Below the pieces are notes generated by a model. The model searched no databases. It had not been told where the DNA came from and saw only the letters and a program-made list of their open reading frames with translations. DNA of 64,000 bases, taken from NCBI GenBank assembly GCA_005406025.1, contig BGZK01000004.1, positions 1,302,001 to 1,366,000 of the forward strand, given 5' to 3'. This document shows, one piece after another, positions 22,917 to 32,714 of the stretch. Position 1 is the first letter of the stretch. Every line of letters starts with the position of its first letter. Source of the DNA: Eumeta japonica (taxonomy: Eukaryota > Arthropoda > Insecta > Lepidoptera > Psychidae). The translations under genes and the position numbers were made by a program.

Positions 22917-24070
22917 AAAAAGGTTTAATTATACCCTAAAATCTCTGATAAATACGAAAAAAGAACCCAATAATCTGATAAATCAATCTTATTATGTCCT
23001 TACCAATTATTTCTAGTTTATTTGGACTTACCATGCTTAAAGAGAATTAGAATAGGTGTCCTTCAGACACCAGAAACTAAATAAATTACTAGAATTATCT
23101 TTCTGATGTGAATACATAAAAAATCGAATGAATTGTCGTAAAATTTTTGAAATTGACAACATAATTTGCGAGTTAATAGTGATATATAGTAATTTCAAAT
23201 TTATTCTAATGACGACTACCTAGAAGAAACCACAAATTCATGTTGATCTAATAGAGTTATACAACTGACTTCTAGTGAGTTCCGTTTATTGTAATTTAGT
23301 AAAATTAATGTCATCCTGAAACCTAACCACAGCATGAAACCTTTCTTGCAGTACATATTGCTCTTATAATAACTCGCTCCTATATCACCACCTTTTGCGT
23401 ATTAAAAATTCGGAATCTGAATACAAAAGGATGTGAAACCGATTTTAACTGTGTCCACGAAAAAATATTAGTATTGACTAATACAAAGTATGAATCGTTT
23501 ATTTTAGAAACCATACATATGAATTAAAACTCTCAGGAAATTAAAGTCATCTCTGAACATTTTTGCTACAATGTGTTATGGCATTGGAAAAGCAAAATTT
23601 AGTAATATATATAACGCTTGGTGAAATTACATATTAAGGAAATTATTAGGCGCGTAGCAGACAAGATGACTTAATCTACTATTAGCAAATACCAAAGAAT
23701 AGGTAATTCTAAAATAGCTAAAAGAAATAAAAAATGTGTATAAAAACTGCAAAAATGATAGCTAAAAAATCTGTGAAAAAAAAATATCTTAAAGAGGGCT
23801 ATGAAACTCTCGGATATTTCCATGTAAAGCAAAAACTTTCCGGAATATGATGAAAAAGACTCAGAGCAAACCTGACACATATTATATACGTGTGATTAGA
23901 GACAATAATATATTGTTTATTGCAAAATCCATGTGTAAGAAAATTGAAAGCATGATTTTGGAATCGTATCCGCATGTGAGGATACAGATGTCAGATAACA
24001 ATGCTACTGCAAGGGCGTATGAAATAATAATCGAAATGAAAGAAATAAAATTTAAAAGCAATAAAGAATG
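22917..24070. other. Intergenic spacer
   Basis: AT-rich. It contains CTCAGGAAATTAAAGTC at 23532-23548, a 17-mer also found downstream of copy 2 at 37233-37249. The 85-codon open frame at 23847-24104 leads into the LINE fragment and is not a separate gene. Confidence 0.45.
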
Positions 24071-24835
24071 TGAAAAGGGGCAAAGCTGCCGTAGGGTTTT
24101 ATAAACGCAATGGTAGGGTTTTGTTAGAGATGCTATTGGGTGTGGGAGGTATAATAACAAACCGTATGTGCCAACGCTTTCATAGATACTGAAAAGTGGC
24201 TATTATTATACCCCTATAGAAGAGCTGAAAGCAAATTTGTGGGAATTAACTGACTATGCGAAAATTAGAATTGAAAAAGTTGTAAATGAGATTGAAAATA
24301 ATATCTAAGGTATACAAGCGGGATTTCGAAGACCTAGAATATATGGATTACAGAGAACATTACAGAGAATTTTATTACGGAGAATTTTTTGTTTAAAACC
24401 AAAATATTTTCTGTATACTCATAGACCTGGAAATAGCTTGTGATAGAGTGCAAGGAAATGATCTATGGAAGATTTTATTCATGTATGGAGTGAATGATCA
24501 CAATATAGGCACTGTAATTTTTATATAGAGATCGCAGTACTTGCTTCAAACTAAATAGAGTATAACTGACTGCTGTCGTATTCATATAGTTGTCAAGCAG
24601 AGATATGTAACGTCATTGTAGGTGGTTAATATATTCATGGACAATTGTCTGTATGATTTTAAAATGTATGAATATATGCCAAGAATGAATGAGTTATTTT
24701 TTCAAATGCCTCTTGTACGCCGACCGCCAAGGAATCTATCGACGAATAGTTTGCAGTGTAGATAACCGAAATGATTTTCTATTAATACAAGGGCTGAAAG
24801 TCAATGCCAACAATACTAAGGTCATGTTGCCATTT
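24071..24835 (+). pseudogene. Non-LTR retrotransposon reverse-transcriptase fragment (family A)
   Basis: Decayed plus-strand reverse-transcriptase remains, readable only with frame changes: V-K-R-G-K-A-A near 24075, I-P-L near 24215, I-D-L-E-I-A-C-D-R-V near 24425 (normally D-L-E-K-A-Y-D-R-V), N-D-L-W-K-I-L-F-M-Y-G-V near 24460, L-L-Y-A-D-R-Q near 24712 (normally Y-A-D-D-Q, so the catalytic Asp is lost) and L-K-V-N-A-N-N-T-K-V-M near 24795. It is the same family as 36515-36735, 57716-57890 and 63366-64000. It abuts the inverted repeat of the next element. Confidence 0.7.
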
Positions 24836-24867
24836 AAATAACTAGTTGAATAATGAATCTCTCTCTT

Positions 24868-25125
24868 GATCTTTATAGGTAATTGAACGCTCTATAAAAA
24901 GGGACTGAAAAATTTTTTTGATTAGTCCACGCGTTCAAAAGTTATTCAAGGTTAAAGTTCAATTTTTCAAAAATTTGATCGAATTTTGTACATTATACCA
25001 AAACTGTTGGTTTCAGTGACGAAATAGGGGTCAAAATTTTTATTAAAGATAAATTTGACTTATAAGAGATGTCAACAAATGATTTTTTTGTTTAATTCTA
25101 TGAATATGGTGCTTTTAAAGATGTC
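24868..25125 (+). repeat. Left terminal inverted repeat
   Basis: Begins around GATCTTTA and includes GCTCTATAAAAAGGGAC and TTATTCAAGGTTAAAGTTC. It is paired with 30424-30630 (outer part) and 26641-26705 (inner part). The arms are similar but not identical, indicating age. Confidence 0.8.
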
Positions 25126-25541
25126 TTTTGCAGAATTTGACTAAAAAAAATTTATATTACCATCAAAACATCATACCGATTTTAATATAAGAGAGACCTC
25201 AATTTTAGTTTTTCCTCAAAAAGAATTACGTTCGTGAGTTTCTGCTCAAAAATTTCAGTATTCTATCTTCAGTCTCTCTCAAATTTTTTTATACAAATGG
25301 CGGATTTCTTCGTTTTAATTTTCAGTCTATAAATACGGTTTTTCCTCGCCCTGTCGATAAAAAAATTATTTCTCAATAGATGGAGCTCGGAGCTTCCGAG
25401 CTATGTTGTTATTATCATTCTTACCATACAGAAACGTTATTTCCTTAACACTGTTATTTTAAACTCGGAGTTATTCGATGTTGTTATCATCTATTACTTA
25501 ATATTGAATTGATATACTTACTGAGGTTAATTGTAAGTGAT

Positions 25542-26635
25542 CCATGAATTACTTAAATCGTATTGGCGGTGATCCAAACGAAAGTTTTACTCGACGCAAG
25601 CTTCCTATTGTGGTAGAGGTTATGTAAGTATTTCTCTATCAGAAGAAAATCCTAAAATATCAACACAAACACAGTATCAGTTTGACAATTACTAAAGTTC
25701 AAGAAAAGTGGTCCGAAGCTGATATTCTAACGTGCGGTGTGGGCAAAAAACACTTTCAAATTTATTAGACGAAGTTAAAAAGTTACAAAGGAATTCCAAG
25801 CGCAAAAATCAGGAGCACAAAAAAAAGAGTCAAAGCTTAAAAAATTAAAAACCTTTTTGATATTCACAAACTGAATTTCAATAAATACATTGATGAAGAC
25901 CAAAAGACCTTCTTGACTGGGCGAAGACCGAAAAATCGATTAGGACTTATCGATAATAATATTTCAACATAACCAGAAGATCAAAGTGATTGATTGTAAA
26001 TTCAATTGATTATAAGATCAATGATTGTAAATTCTGCTGGTAAGTTTTTATATTTATTTTTTGAATATTCTCAGATATATCAGTTTTATTTTAATCACTT
26101 TTGCTATTTTTAGATATAAATGAGACTTCTAGTAATATGATGCTTGTTACCCAAAAATTAGCTTTATTTTTTTCTGATTTATCAACAACAACATCAACAA
26201 ATGTATCGGACTTTGAAAATTAATTAAATCAACAGTGTCAATCAAATAAAATTGATGTCATGACACCTAAATTATGTGCAAGCACTCGATCTAGCAAAAA
26301 TGACGAACACAAATGCTACTTTATTTTAGCTGCTGCTTTTAAAAGTATAGGAATCGATCTTTATACTCTTAATTTAATCTACAATACTATTTATCAGGCG
26401 CACATCAAACATAAATCAAATACTGCGCAAGATTTAAAAAGAGAATTCGGTTTTGGTGATGGCTATGTTGTCCACTGGGACGATAAAATTCTACCCGATA
26501 TTGTTGATTGACAATCTGTTGACCGTATATTAGTTTTACTTTCTGTCTCTGAAGTTGATCAGTTTCTTGGAGTTCCTAAAGCTGATAGTGGAACTATTCA
26601 TCAACAAGCTTTAAATGTTATTTTTTCTTAGTTTT
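25542..26635 (+). pseudogene. Transposon protein with V-H-W-D and L-P-D motifs, broken
   Basis: Coding remains inside the long-TIR element. An N-terminal part from ATG 25542 reads M-N-Y-L-N-R-I-G-G-D-P-N-E and then decays. At 25700-25960 there are K-W-S-E-A-D-I, L-F-D-I-H-K-L-N and D-E-D-Q-K-T-F-L-T-G-R-R-P. An 83-codon open part at 26260-26511 contains R-E-F-G-F-G-D-G-Y-V-V-H-W-D-D-K-I-L-P-D and ends at an in-frame TGA. The frame continues beyond it with V-D-R-I-L-V-L-L-S-V and F-L-G-V-P-K-A-D-S-G-T. I recognise the combined pattern from large families of uncharacterised proteins in insects and cnidarians that behave like transposon genes. The V-H-W-D could be a first catalytic Asp of an RNase-H-like fold, but that is only inference. 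The C-terminal part appears missing. Confidence 0.6.
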
Positions 26636-26694
26636 TTTGCAAGGGATTCGTTATAAGCATCATATTTATAAAATTTAACAAAAGTTTTCATTTT

Positions 26695-26705
26695 TTGACA
26701 TCTAT
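26695..26705. repeat. Target-site duplication, left copy
   Basis: TTGACATCTAT at the 3' flank of the RTE, identical to 30424-30434. This is direct evidence of the insertion boundary. Confidence 0.85.
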
Positions 26706-26775
26706 ATAATAATAATAATAAGCCTCTCATCCTGAACTGCTTTCTTCTTTATTTGTATTGTGGTTGTCTCTTTTG

Positions 26776-28515
26776 TTATAAAATATCTCTGAGTTCAGTG
26801 TGCCTCTTGGCAAAGGCCTCCTCTAACAATTTCCATTTTAGTCTGTCTCTAGCAACCCTTCTCCATTTTGGGCCTGCCGTCAGTTTCAGTTCACTTTCCC
26901 ACCTCTTGCTTTGTCTTCTGTTCCTTCTCCCTTCTCTAGGGTACCAGTCTGTTATGATGTTGCTCCATTTCTCTTGTGTACCGCGCAGCATGTGTCCAGT
27001 CCATCTCCACTTCAAACTATCTATTCTAGTAAGTACGTCTGTGACTTTTGTCTTACTTCTTATGACGGTGTTTCGTATCTTATCTTCTTTTTAATACCTA
27101 TCATATTTCGTTCCATAGCTCTTTGGCAGTGTTCCAGCATATTTCTATGATGTTTCGTAAGAGCCCAAGTTTCACACCCATATGTAATACATGGGAGAAC
27201 GCAAGTATTGAAGACCTTCCTTTTGATACCAATACTATAAGATCTATGGATTTCATGATCTCTTTCAGTGACCAATATCTTTTCCATCCGTTAGCTATTC
27301 GTCTTTTGATTTCTTTTGTAGTTGTGTCTGTATGTGAGATGATTTGTCCTAAATAGATATATTGATCTACATATTCAACAGGTTGGTTGTTAATTTTTAT
27401 TTCATATTTGTTTGAATTCGTTAATAGTTTCGTTTTGTTTATATTCATAGATAAGCCCACTTTCTCGCTCTCTTTATTTAGATCTTGTATCATTTTTTCT
27501 AGGATCCCTGGTTGTTCTTCAAACAAAACAATATCGTCAGCGAATCTAAGATGGTTTAGTTTTTGACCATCTATATTCAATCCATGTTGGTCCCAAATTA
27601 GCTTTCTAAATGTGTTTTCCAGCACCGCCAAGAACAGCTTTCGGGACATTGGGTCTCCCTGTCTGACGCCTCTTTTTACTTGGAATGTCTCACCCAAGGT
27701 TTCTAGTTTTACTCTTGCCTTACTGTTCGAGTAGATGTTTTAATGGTGTTTATGTACACTGTCGAGATTCCCTGGTTTCGTAAGCTTTCCCATATGGCTG
27801 TGTGGCTAATGCTGTCAAATGTCTTAGAATAATCGATAAAAGCCTTATATAGCGGTTTGTTGTACTCATTGTATTTTTCCATAATTTGCTTGACTGTGTG
27901 AATGTGATGTATCGTGGAGAAGTTTTTCCTAAAACCAGCTTGTTCTTTCGGTTGGTTTTCATCAAGTGTGTTGCTTATTCGGTTTAAAATAATTTTGAAG
28001 AAGATTTTATATATGTTAGACATCAGACTTATTGGTCTGTAGTTCCCTATGTCGTCTTTTTATCCTTTCTTATGTATGAGAACGATGTGGGATGTCTCCC
28101 ATTGTTCTGGAACCTGTCCCGATCTCAGGATGCCGTTGAAGATTTCAGTTGAAATGGGGACCAGTTCTTTTACGGTTCCTCTCAGTAATTCGTTTGTGAT
28201 TTTATCAGGGCCTGGTGCTTTGTCTAACTTTTTACTTAGTATGGCTTTCCTAGTTTCACTGGGTAATATGTTAGGTTCTGGATTCACTAAGAGCAGGTTA
28301 TAATTTAGGGTTTCTCGACTTACATGTGTAGTGGTGTCTCGGTTGGAATATAAATTGCGGTAAAATTTTGTAGTTATTATATTTATGTTCTTTCGGCCTG
28401 TTACGTTTTTTTGGTTGATTTTTAATTTCGGGATCCATTGGTTTGACTCTCGGAGTTCTTTTAGAACTTTTCTAGTTTCTCCTGTCCTCGCTATATATTT
28501 TTCTAGTGTTTGCAA
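26776..28515 (-). pseudogene. RTE reverse transcriptase and C-terminal region
   Basis: Pieces in order on the minus strand: A-P-G-P-D-K-I-T-N-E-L-L (about 28210), an in-frame TAA at 28060, S-L-M-S-N-I-Y-K-I (about 28020), F-I-D-Y-S-K-T-F-D-S-I-S-H (about 27820, with the first catalytic Asp), R-G-V-R-Q-G-D-P (about 27665), F-A-D-D-I-V-L-F (about 27540, catalytic pair intact), Y-L-G-Q-I-I-S (about 27355) and T-Y-G-C-E-T-W-A-L (about 27170). The last open part (26776-27015) contains R-W-T-G-H-M-L-R and K-L-L-E-E-A-F-A-K-R. Frameshifts near 27730, 27280 and 27060 separate the pieces. Catalytic residues are kept, so inactivation came from indels and stops, not from active-site loss. Confidence 0.85.
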
Positions 28516-28967
28516 CTTTTTGACTTTCCTATCCTTTTTGATGCCTTCTTTGATTTTTTGCTTAAGTCAGTTATTTTTTGGATGTTCTGTTTCCTTATTT
28601 TGCAGTCAACTAGTTTTTTCTTTCTTTTATAAGTTGTAGTGTTGAATTACTTAAATTATATTTATGTTGTGTCCTTTTTTGGTCTCTTTGACATGTAATT
28701 TTGTTTTGTAGTTTGTTGTAACTTGTTTTTACATCTATTGCATTGGTTTCTAATAGTTCTCTGCTGAGTATTGACAAGGAATTCTCCATTATTTTGTTGG
28801 GTTCTGTGCTGCATGTCGGGAGTATGTCATGTATAGCAAACTTTCTGGATCCTTTGGGTGGTATAGTCTTGAGTGAGGCCCTACCATGCGGTGATCGGTA
28901 TTAAAGTTTAATTTTGATATAACTGCTGTGTTTGTAAATAGATTCGGGTGGCTGCTTATAATATAAT

Positions 28968-29753
28968 CTATTTCGTTTCTATGATTCCTGCCTCGAGAGT
29001 TCCAGGTCCACTTGTTATTTCGTTTTCCTTAAAAATACTATTTAGGAGGGTTAGATTGTGTTCTAATAAGAATTCAACCAGTCTTTGCCCATTTTTGCTT
29101 CTTTTGCCGTAGTCAAAGTTTCCTAACACGTATTCTTCTTTACATTGTTTTGTTCCCAATTGCGCATTAAAATCTCCCATTAGTATAATTATATTTTTTG
29201 AGTAATTACTTATAATAGCTTGGGATAGGTCGTTGTGTAAAGATTCATGTTTAAGTTCATCTGGTTGCTCTGTAGGAGCATAGACTTGGATAATTGTCCA
29301 TGTTTTCTTAAAGCTAGGTAATATGATGTCGAGTATGGGAGTTCGGTCATTAATTCCAATGAATTCTATTATGTGTTCTTTTAGGTATTTTTTGACTATG
29401 AATCCGACCCCTCCTTGTCCTTCGATGTCTCTTTTGTTGAATAATACGAAGTCCTGGTGCTCTTCAATATATTCTCCTGTTCTTCTCAATTCACAAATTC
29501 CTAAAATATCCCATTTTAGGTCCTTCGATGATTCTTCAAGTTCTGATAAAGATTCTGGTGTTCGTAAAGTTCTGGTATTTAGAGTTGCTATGTATAACTT
29601 GCTCTCATTTCTTTTGTTTTTTATTCTTGTTAGAGGGTGATGGTCTAAGTCTTCCGCGGGGACCAGCCGTGGTGGAAGACATTTTGTTGATAGTTTGTGT
29701 ATATAATTAATTGTTGATGTATTTATCATTTGATTCCGGTGGTCCGAGGGCAT
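28968..29753 (-). pseudogene. RTE endonuclease domain
   Basis: APE-like endonuclease that nicks target DNA for target-primed reverse transcription. Visible motifs: T-L-N-T-R-T-L (about residue 57), I-L-G-I-C-E-L-R-R-T-G (about 85), G-G-V-G-F-I-V (about 115), Q-V-Y-A-P-T-E (about 156), L-M-G-D-F-N-A-Q-L-G (about 190) and K-R-S-K-N-G-Q-R-L-V-E-F (about 215). The open stretch ends at 28968, before the usual last endonuclease motif (I-D-Y-I), because of a frame change. It overlaps by frame with the preceding 135-codon N-terminal part at 29756-30163. Confidence 0.85.
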
Positions 29754-30423
29754 ATTTAGTTTTTTGAGAGATTTATTTGTGAATCAGAGCTTGCTCTTTC
29801 TATATAGTTTAGTATGTTGGATCTTATGATTTCTCTAGTATGTGTTTTGGGTAGTGTGGGTGATGGATTGTTCGGTGTTGCTTTTTTGTTATTTTTCTTT
29901 TCTGATGGTGCCTTTGGTGAGTAGGAAGTTTCTCTTTTCCTCTTCTCTCTATTTTCTTTTGATTTATTTACAATGAGCTTGTCGTATTTTATATATGCGA
30001 TATTTCCTTTCTTTATTTCTTCTTCTACTTGCGGTTGTAATTGTTTGCGTTTGTCTAGGATTTCTTTGGGGGAGTCCTCTTTTATGTTGACGTCTTGTGG
30101 AAGATTAGGCTTATTTTTCAGTATAAGATGTTTTTTCCATTGAGTTGTGATGGTGACTACCACTGGACGGTTTTTATTTTCAGTTTTCTACCCCACTCTA
30201 CATACTTTGCTAATTTCTTGGCTATCCATATGAACTCCCATATTCGCAATTATTTCTTTGATAAAATTCACTAACTCCGTTTCAAATTTAATATTTTCAT
30301 TGATTCCAAAAAAAAAAGATTGTTTCTTTTTTCTATCTCTCTTCTTTTAAGTTTAAATTCAAGTTTTGAAATTTTGTCATTGAGCTTAGTATTTTCCTCC
30401 ATGATTGTTTTCATTTTCTCGTC

Positions 30424-30434
30424 TTGACATCTAT
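30424..30434. repeat. Target-site duplication, right copy
   Basis: TTGACATCTAT, the second copy flanking the 5' end of the RTE. It continues into the outer part of the right inverted repeat of the DNA transposon. Confidence 0.85.
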
Positions 30435-30630
30435 TATAAGTCAAATTCATGTTTAATAAAATTTTAACCCCTATTTTGACACTGAAACTAATAGTTTTGG
30501 TATGATATACAAAATTCGATCAAATTTTAAAAAAAAATAATTTTGACCTTGAATAACTTTTGAACCCGTCGACTAATCGAAAAATGCTATTTGTCCTTTT
30601 TTGTAGAGCGTTAAATTTTCTTTAAAGATC
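30435..30630. repeat. Right terminal inverted repeat, outer part
   Basis: Reverse-complement match to 24868-25070. Its inner continuation was displaced to 26641-26705 by the RTE insertion. Confidence 0.8.
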
Positions 30631-30851
30631 AGAAGTGAAAATTATTTTTTAATTAATCGTTTAAATTATATAGAAATCAGAAGAAGAAAAAATAACTTTT
30701 CCCATGTTATTCTTAGGGGAATTAAAAAATGCGATGAGGACAACTTTAATATTAATATTAAGAGCTCCAATTTTAAGTGGTGTCTTTTGAAGTTAAAATG
30801 AAACTTTTAAGCCGGTTTGCAAAAAAAAAATTTTAATCATCCTTTTATATA

Positions 30852-30869
30852 TATCAGTTTGCGGAGGGC

Positions 30870-30920
<51 letters not shown>
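30852..30920. repeat. Solo MITE end plus (TA)n microsatellite
   Basis: TATCAGTTTGCGGAGGGCTA at 30852 is one inverted-repeat end of the neighbouring MITE, in the orientation of its right end. It is followed by a TA-rich run up to 30920. The rest of this second copy is absent or replaced by the microsatellite. Confidence 0.7.
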
Positions 30921-30923
<3 letters not shown>

Positions 30924-31313
30924 AGGGATAGCCCTCCGCAAACTGATAGGGTGCATTCAGGCTCTTATTTTGAATCAAAATCCGCAGGAAATTTTCTCAG
31001 GAAATAAAATAGAGTTTTTTTCAGTTAATACTACTTTATTTCTATGTAAAATCACATTTTCTGTACGCAGCATTCCATTTTCGTGAATAAAAGAGGTAAA
31101 ATAAAAAAGCAGCAATGGGTCTTTAAAAATGGTAACGATACATTGCATAGGAAGTGATAAAACAGTTTTCTTCAGTTTCTTGAATTCCCTTAGTTCATCA
31201 GTCAGTCAGTTTTCTTGGATTCCCTTAACTTTCCTGAAATAATTTCATGCACGGATCATCTTAGTATAATATATGGAGTTAACTCTATCAGTTTGCGGAA
31301 GGCTATCCCTTAC
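30921..31313. mobile_element. Non-autonomous MITE, 393 bp with 29-bp inverted repeats
   Basis: The left end (GTAAGGGATAGCCCTCCGCA..., 30921-30949) and right end (...GGAAGGCTATCCCTTAC, 31285-31313) are reverse complements with a single mismatch. No coding capacity. If the outer T and A are included, the ends become TGTAAGGG and CCCTTACA. The left flank is a TA run, so the target duplication is obscured. Confidence 0.85.
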
Positions 31314-31354
31314 ACCCGGTATGAGCGAATTACCACTAGCTGGTGAATAGCTAA

Positions 31355-31650
31355 CTCATCAAGAGATCTCTAACACAATAGGTCCAGTTGAGTTAAAATT
31401 TGGCATAGTTACTCTTTTCGGGACTTAGACACTCAAACTCACTCACACCTATCCAAAACAAATTCATCATTTTATGAGATCTCCGAAATTGTAGGTCCGA
31501 TTAACTTGAAATTTGGCACGGTTACTTTTTTCAGGACTTAGATGCTCAAAAAGAACGGGTCTTGGGCAAAACCTATTAAAAAAATTATCATTTTATGTCT
31601 ATGCGGGCGGAGCAGAGGGCAAAAACTAGTGCGATATATAAATAGAAAGT
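31355..31650. repeat. Two 113-bp tandem units with LINE-like tail
   Basis: GAGATCT at 31363 and 31476 begin two similar units sharing TAGGTCC, AAATTTGGCA and GGGACTTAGA/AGGACTTAGA. They are followed by ATGCGGGCGGAGCAGAGGGC and AAAACTAGT. This ending is common at the 3' ends of lepidopteran LINEs, so the block is probably a LINE 3' UTR remnant. Confidence 0.65.
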
Positions 31651-32540
31651 GAGAGATTTTAACAAATGAACGAAATTATTTCTCTGAGTCGTTAGCTTAC
31701 AAGTGGTAGCAAACATAGTAAAAATGTTTATGAGAGAGTAAATGCGGTCAATAAATTAAATGAAGTCTTGCTCGATATTATGGATATATAAAATATCTTG
31801 CGGCTTCAAATTATGTTAAAATGTGAGCCACTAATTTAACTAAAACTTTCATAACTTCTGCCATATTTCTAGTCTTAGATTTTTTTTAATTTAATTCCTT
31901 TGAATTAAGCTTCTAACCGTAAAGCCTCTAATCATACGGTGCTCATTGCAAATTTTTACCTTGTTGATCATTAAGATATCATTAAATATTTGTCCCTGAA
32001 TGGTCATAATGAAAACTACCTGGAGCGAGCGAGAGTGCACATATGGCCCACTAGAACGTAGGTGGTCTCCATCGTCCTTGGTCACCCGTAACTCTAAAGA
32101 AGGAATTGAATAATGTTAAACCCCTTTGGGTTTTGCTGTCATGTTCCAATTCGTCCTCTAGTTTTTACCATCACTTGTTCATCTCGTTTCGCTTTGAAGC
32201 ATCCCATCACTTCAGTGTTGACAGTTGAGAACATCCATGTGATTTTTCAAATACCTTTTTACGTCCATTTCATCGCCATAATTGGTCTAAGTCCGCGAGT
32301 ATATCTGTGTGACCTTCAATGGTTACCATTTGGTGATTCCGAATTTAAGATAGGCTACCCTGCTCCACATACTTCCGTTTCTATAGTAAAGAACTTGTAT
32401 AGGATAAATCCAAAACCACCTGAGGATAAGCTATCCTTTCTCAGGTTGTATAACTATCCCACTGATCTATCACTGCTTATGATAAACAATCTTATTTTAA
32501 TAATAAATCAAGTTAAATTAAATAAATATATTGCTTAAAC
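31651..32540. other. Spacer upstream of trypsin copy 2
   Basis: No gene recognised. A 141-codon open frame at 32113-32538 has no recognisable domain or signal and ends just before the trypsin promoter. I regard it as chance or repeat-derived. Confidence 0.4.
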
Positions 32541-32714
32541 TGATTTTTTCGCTATCAACTAGAATACAGTTAGGCGATTACGCCTAGACGCTTACGTATC
32601 TAATCATCAATTAACGGAGATGCTATATCAAAATTAATCCCTAATTCTTTGATAATGCGTACGTATAAAACGGGAGGTGATGACTGCCGTTCACTAGTCT
32701 GCGGAGACATCACG
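32541..32714 (+). promoter_or_regulatory. Trypsin copy 2 promoter and 5' UTR
   Basis: TATA box TATAAAA at 32664-32670 and initiator-like TCACTAGT at 32691, spaced 27 bases exactly as in copy 1; the ATG is at 32715. The upstream 150 bases match those of copy 1, including CGCTTACGTATCTAATCATC and TTTGATAATG with a GATA core. Confidence 0.85.

Larger units (their letters stand above)
26706..30423 (-). mobile_element. RTE-clade LINE, nearly full length, nested insertion
   Basis: A 3.7-kb non-LTR retrotransposon in minus orientation between 11-bp target-site duplications. Its 3' end is a short TTA-type simple repeat (26706-26722), typical of RTE elements, which lack a poly(A) tail. From the 5' end the order is a charged N-terminal region (30423-29760), an APE-type endonuclease, a reverse transcriptase and a C-terminal R-W-T-G-H-M-L-R region. 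It starts a few bases before a coding ATG, so a small 5' truncation is likely. Disabling changes include an in-frame TAG near 30208, a shortened T run near 30313, and further stops and frameshifts through the gene. It lies inside the right inverted repeat of the surrounding DNA transposon and is therefore younger than that element. Confidence 0.9.
24868..30630. mobile_element. DNA transposon with ~250-bp terminal inverted repeats, interrupted by an RTE
   Basis: The left repeat 24868-25125 matches, in inverted orientation, 30424-30630 together with 26641-26705. It shares AAAAGTTATTCAAGG, TTTGATCGAATTTTGTA and ATACCAAAACT. The right repeat is split by the RTE at 26706-30423; joining its halves restores the match across the junction. 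Without the RTE the element is about 2.0 kb. Its interior carries remains of one protein-coding gene (next entry). Flanking target duplications were not identified, so the outer ends could be off by tens of bases. Long inverted repeats plus an internal gene indicate a cut-and-paste DNA transposon. The superfamily is not assigned. Confidence 0.8.

Noticed and set aside
24868..25076. Reading the left inverted repeat as a second RTE 5' end, because the right copy is in frame with the RTE start
   Set aside because: The 11-bp target duplication places the RTE boundary at 30423, and the inverted match continues on the other side of the RTE, so the repeat belongs to the DNA transposon.
27123..29710. 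Several 60-105-codon plus-strand frames
   Set aside because: Antisense shadows of the minus-strand RTE.
32113..32538. 141-codon open frame upstream of trypsin copy 2
   Set aside because: No domain, no splice or promoter signals, and it ends at the trypsin promoter; chance frame or repeat.
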